A DNA stretch of 64,000 bases, taken from Acinetobacter sp. UBA801 (GTDB lineage: Bacteria > Pseudomonadota > Gammaproteobacteria > Pseudomonadales > Moraxellaceae). The translations under genes and the position numbers were made by a program. The notes below the pieces were generated by a model. That model worked only from the letters and a program-made list of their open reading frames with translations. It was not told where the DNA came from and did not search any database. Positions within the stretch are counted from its first letter, which is position 1; each line of letters opens with the position of its first letter. Location of the stretch: positions 1 through 64,000 of the forward strand of contig DBIN01000025.1 of NCBI GenBank assembly GCA_002296655.1. Direction: 5' to 3'. This document shows, one piece after another, positions 61,872 through 64,000 of the stretch.

Positions 61872-61924
61872 TTCAATATTAACTATTGCGAATATACGCA
61901 TATCCAGATATATGCAATATTGAA
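61872..61924. promoter_or_regulatory. arsR-arsC intergenic region with nested inverted repeats
   Basis: TTCAATATT (61872-61880) is the reverse complement of AATATTGAA (61916-61924). Inside, ATACGCATAT and ATATATGCAAT form a second imperfect dyad around CCAG. The region lies between the divergent arsR pseudogene and arsC, where an ArsR operator is expected. Confidence 0.45.
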
Positions 61925-61955
61925 ATTTTACTGACCTAAAAATGAGTCACTACGG

Positions 61956-62384
61956 ATGAGTAACACTATCAAAATTTTTCATAACCCTGCCTGTGGAACA
62001 TCACGCAACACTTTAGAATTGATTCGCAACACAGGACAAGAACCTGAAATTATTGAATATTTAAAAAACCCACCTACACAAGCTGAACTTACCATCATGA
62101 TTCAACAAGCAGGTTTGAGTGTGCGCGATGCAATCCGCAAAAATGTAGAACCATACGAACAGTTGCAACTTGAAGGTAGCTCACACAGCGATGCGGAATT
62201 AATTGCATTGATGGTCGAGCATCCGATTTTAATTAATCGTCCATTTGTCGTGACCGAGTTAGGTGTGAAACTGGGCCGCCCTTCTGAACTGGTCTTAGAC
62301 TTGCTGACTCAACCGCAATTAAAAAGTTTCCGTAAAGAAGATGGTGAACTGTTCATCGATGAACATGGGCATCGAGTGCGTTAA
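61956..62384 (+). CDS. arsC: Glutaredoxin-type arsenate reductase
   Basis: 142 residues, normal length. Reduces arsenate to arsenite with glutaredoxin and glutathione. It shows IKIFHNPACGTSRNTLELIRN with the catalytic Cys (about residue 13), IIEYLKNPPTQAEL, and the Arg residues in EHPILINRPFVVTELGVKLGRP that bind the oxyanion. The frame is intact, but the local regulator is broken and no arsenite efflux gene (arsB or acr3) is in the window, so it may be expressed constitutively or serve as a leftover. Confidence 0.9.
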   Translation: MSNTIKIFHNPACGTSRNTLELIRNTGQEPEIIEYLKNPPTQAELTIMIQQAGLSVRDAIRKNVEPYEQLQLEGSSHSDAELIALMVEHPILINRPFVVTELGVKLGRPSELVLDLLTQPQLKSFRKEDGELFIDEHGHRVR

Positions 62385-62608
62385 AACGCTTTCATCCATC
62401 AGAAATTGATTATAAGCAATCTGTCAAATTGGTATTGAAAGTCCCTTCTCGTGCGTTTTGTATAGCTCAGGATAAGGAACTTTCTATATCAAGATTAGCC
62501 CCAGCGTTTCAGCACAAGTTTTCTTCTGAATCCCGAGCTATTTACTAGGTTGAATCCTAAATTTAGATTCATACAATAAAGCCATATTTCTGCTATTGCT
62601 TTTTGATC

Positions 62609-63991
62609 ATGACCATTTCCCACGTCACAGAACTCCTCTCTCCTGCTGGTTCTTTAAAAAACATGCGCTATGCCTTTGCTTATGGTGCAGATGCAGTCTA
62701 TGCAGGTCAGCCGCGTTACAGTTTGCGCGTGCGTAATAACGAATTTGATCATGAAAACTTAGCAATTGGTATTCAAGAAGCACATGAATTAGGCAAAAAG
62801 TTTTATGTGGTGGTGAACATCCAACCGCATAACAGCAAACTCAAAAACTTTATTCGTGACCTAGAACCTGTGGTTGCCATGCAACCCGATGCGCTGATCA
62901 TGTCTGACCCAGGTCTGATTATGATGGTGCGTGAAAATTTCCCCGACATGCCTGTACATTTATCGGTACAAGCCAATGCGGTGAACTGGGCAACGGTGAA
63001 ATTCTGGCAAAATATGGGTTTAACCCGTGTCATTCTTTCGCGTGAATTGTCGATTGATGAAATTGAAGAAATTAAAAACAACGTGCCTGGCATGGAAATT
63101 GAAGTATTTGTGCATGGTGCGCTGTGCATGGCCTATTCAGGGCGTTGCATGCTTTCAGGCTATATGAATAAACGTGATGCCAACCAAGGTGCATGTACCA
63201 ATGCCTGCCGTTGGGAATATAAAATTCACGATGCAAAAGAAGATGAAACAGGCGACGTGATTCCTGTCAATAATATTTCTGAAACTGCCGATGCAGATGA
63301 ACAACACATGCAGGCACAGCATCAATTTAACGCGCCTGTGCTATTACAACGTAATGACGAAGATATGTTTGCTGCCGAAGAAGATGAACACGGCACTTAC
63401 TTTATGAATTCTAAAGATTTACGTGCTGTGCAACACGTTGACCGTTTAACTAAAATGGGCATCCATTCTTTGAAAATTGAAGGTCGCACCAAATCTTATT
63501 TCTACTGTGCGCGTACCGCACAAATTTACCGTAAAGCCATTGATGATGCACTCGCAGGCAAACCATTCGACCCTGCTTTAATGACGCAATTAGAAGGCTT
63601 AGCCAACCGTGGTTATACCGAAGGTTTCTTGCGTCGGCATATACACAGCGAATACCAAAACTACGAAACAGGTTCTTCCAGTTTTGATCATCAACAATTC
63701 TGTGGTGAAGTTTTAGAACGCAATGGCGACTACATTAAAATTGATGTAAAAAATCGTTTTGTGGTGGGTGACTCTTTAGAATTGATGACGCCACAAGGCA
63801 ATATCTATTTTACTTTAACTGAAATTAAAGATAAAAAAGGCAATTTGATTGAAGCTGCCAAAGGTTCAGGGCATATTGTAGGAATTCCTGTACCCGCCGA
63901 TGTCGATATGCGTTACGCCCTGCTGATTCGCAACTTGCCCCATTCGACTGCAGATATTTCTGCCTCATCATTGGCTTATCAAGCCAACTAA
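62609..63991 (+). CDS. trhP: U32-family tRNA hydroxylation protein TrhP (YegQ)
   Basis: 460 residues. Peptidase-U32-like protein needed for prephenate-dependent formation of 5-hydroxyuridine at tRNA position 34. It shows ELLSPAGSLKNMRYAFAYGADAVYAGQPRYSLR, VHLSVQANAVNW, EVFVHGALCMAYSGRCMLSGYMNKRDANQGACTNACRW (Cys set for a 4Fe-4S cluster), EDEHGTYFMNSKDLRAVQH and HSLKIEGRTKSYFYCARTAQIYRKAIDD, matching E. coli YegQ throughout. A variable 45-residue linker lies at about 215-260. The start is a weakly supported ATG at 62609 (TTG at 62603 in frame). The chorismate/prephenate branch genes are in the same window but not adjacent. Confidence 0.9.
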   Translation: MTISHVTELLSPAGSLKNMRYAFAYGADAVYAGQPRYSLRVRNNEFDHENLAIGIQEAHELGKKFYVVVNIQPHNSKLKNFIRDLEPVVAMQPDALIMSDPGLIMMVRENFPDMPVHLSVQANAVNWATVKFWQNMGLTRVILSRELSIDEIEEIKNNVPGMEIEVFVHGALCMAYSGRCMLSGYMNKRDANQGACTNACRWEYKIHDAKEDETGDVIPVNNISETADADEQHMQAQHQFNAPVLLQRNDEDMFAAEEDEHGTYFMNSKDLRAVQHVDRLTKMGIHSLKIEGRTKSYFYCARTAQIYRKAIDDALAGKPFDPALMTQLEGLANRGYTEGFLRRHIHSEYQNYETGSSSFDHQQFCGEVLERNGDYIKIDVKNRFVVGDSLELMTPQGNIYFTLTEIKDKKGNLIEAAKGSGHIVGIPVPADVDMRYALLIRNLPHSTADISASSLAYQAN

Positions 63992-64000
63992 GTGGCAATA

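Noticed and set aside
1..64000. CRISPR arrays, tRNA or rRNA genes, complete transposons or prophage
   Set aside because: No regularly spaced repeats, no tRNA-like T-loop and acceptor pairs and no phage structural genes were seen.

Overview
The window reads as a chromosomal segment of an Acinetobacter-type gammaproteobacterium. The DNA is AT-rich. The gene content includes several Acinetobacter hallmarks: a fused prephenate dehydrogenase/EPSP synthase (TyrA-AroA) behind pheA and hisC, an mrcB-lpoP pair, ygiW next to qseBC, a stand-alone GspE ATPase, a minor-pilin cluster, and a DesB/DesC/DesT-like desaturase locus. No tRNA, rRNA, CRISPR array, prophage or complete insertion sequence is visible. 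The species cannot be fixed from the sequence alone.

Layout. 1-0.8 kb: end of an IS630-type transposase, a decayed IS5-type transposase and a degenerate MITE-like repeat. 0.9-6.1 kb: small lipoproteins, a nitronate monooxygenase, dusB, a DUF1615 lipoprotein and a HAD phosphatase. 6.1-9.6 kb: a tightly coupled minus-strand type IV minor-pilin operon, with a perfect CRP/Vfr-like palindrome upstream. 10.2-13.2 kb: fatty-acid desaturase plus its ferredoxin reductase, divergent from a TetR-type regulator, with two matching repeats between them. 13.4-20 kb: rapA, rluA, a second MITE-like copy, a 30-bp perfect palindrome, thiE and hemL. 20.2-20.4 kb: a strongly structured intergenic region that looks like a small RNA gene. 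21.3-24.4 kb: two tandem CYTH-CHAD genes, the first with a degenerate CHAD domain. 24.5-39.5 kb: mostly housekeeping and envelope genes (M16, M23 and M61 peptidases, PhzF, rluE, dacC-like, slyD, photolyase, yaaA) and one amidohydrolase pseudogene. 39.6-44.2 kb: aromatic amino acid operon pheA-hisC-tyrA/aroA. 44.5-52.6 kb: acyl-CoA dehydrogenase, ybiB-like gene, nadK, mrcB-lpoP, a Nudix-TPS fusion, and a 56-codon hemP gene under a Fur box. 52.7-60.2 kb: qseBC, ygiW, gspE, an MgtC/DUF4010 membrane protein, trmO, fpr. 60.3-62.4 kb: a cation transporter/MerR pair and an arsenic locus with arsR broken by a stop codon and arsC apparently intact. 62.6 kb to the end: trhP (yegQ).

How the genes work together. 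The desaturase pair and regulator form a self-contained unit adjusting membrane unsaturation. pheA, hisC and tyrA-aroA cover the last steps to Phe and Tyr plus EPSP synthesis. mrcB, lpoP, dacC and the M23 lipoprotein serve the cell wall. The minor pilins would prime type IV pili made elsewhere on the chromosome. I see no clearly new defence or mobile system. The most promising less-explained items are the structured RNA candidate at 20.2-20.4 kb, the two related MITE-like repeats, the asymmetric CYTH-CHAD duplication and the regulatory palindromes.
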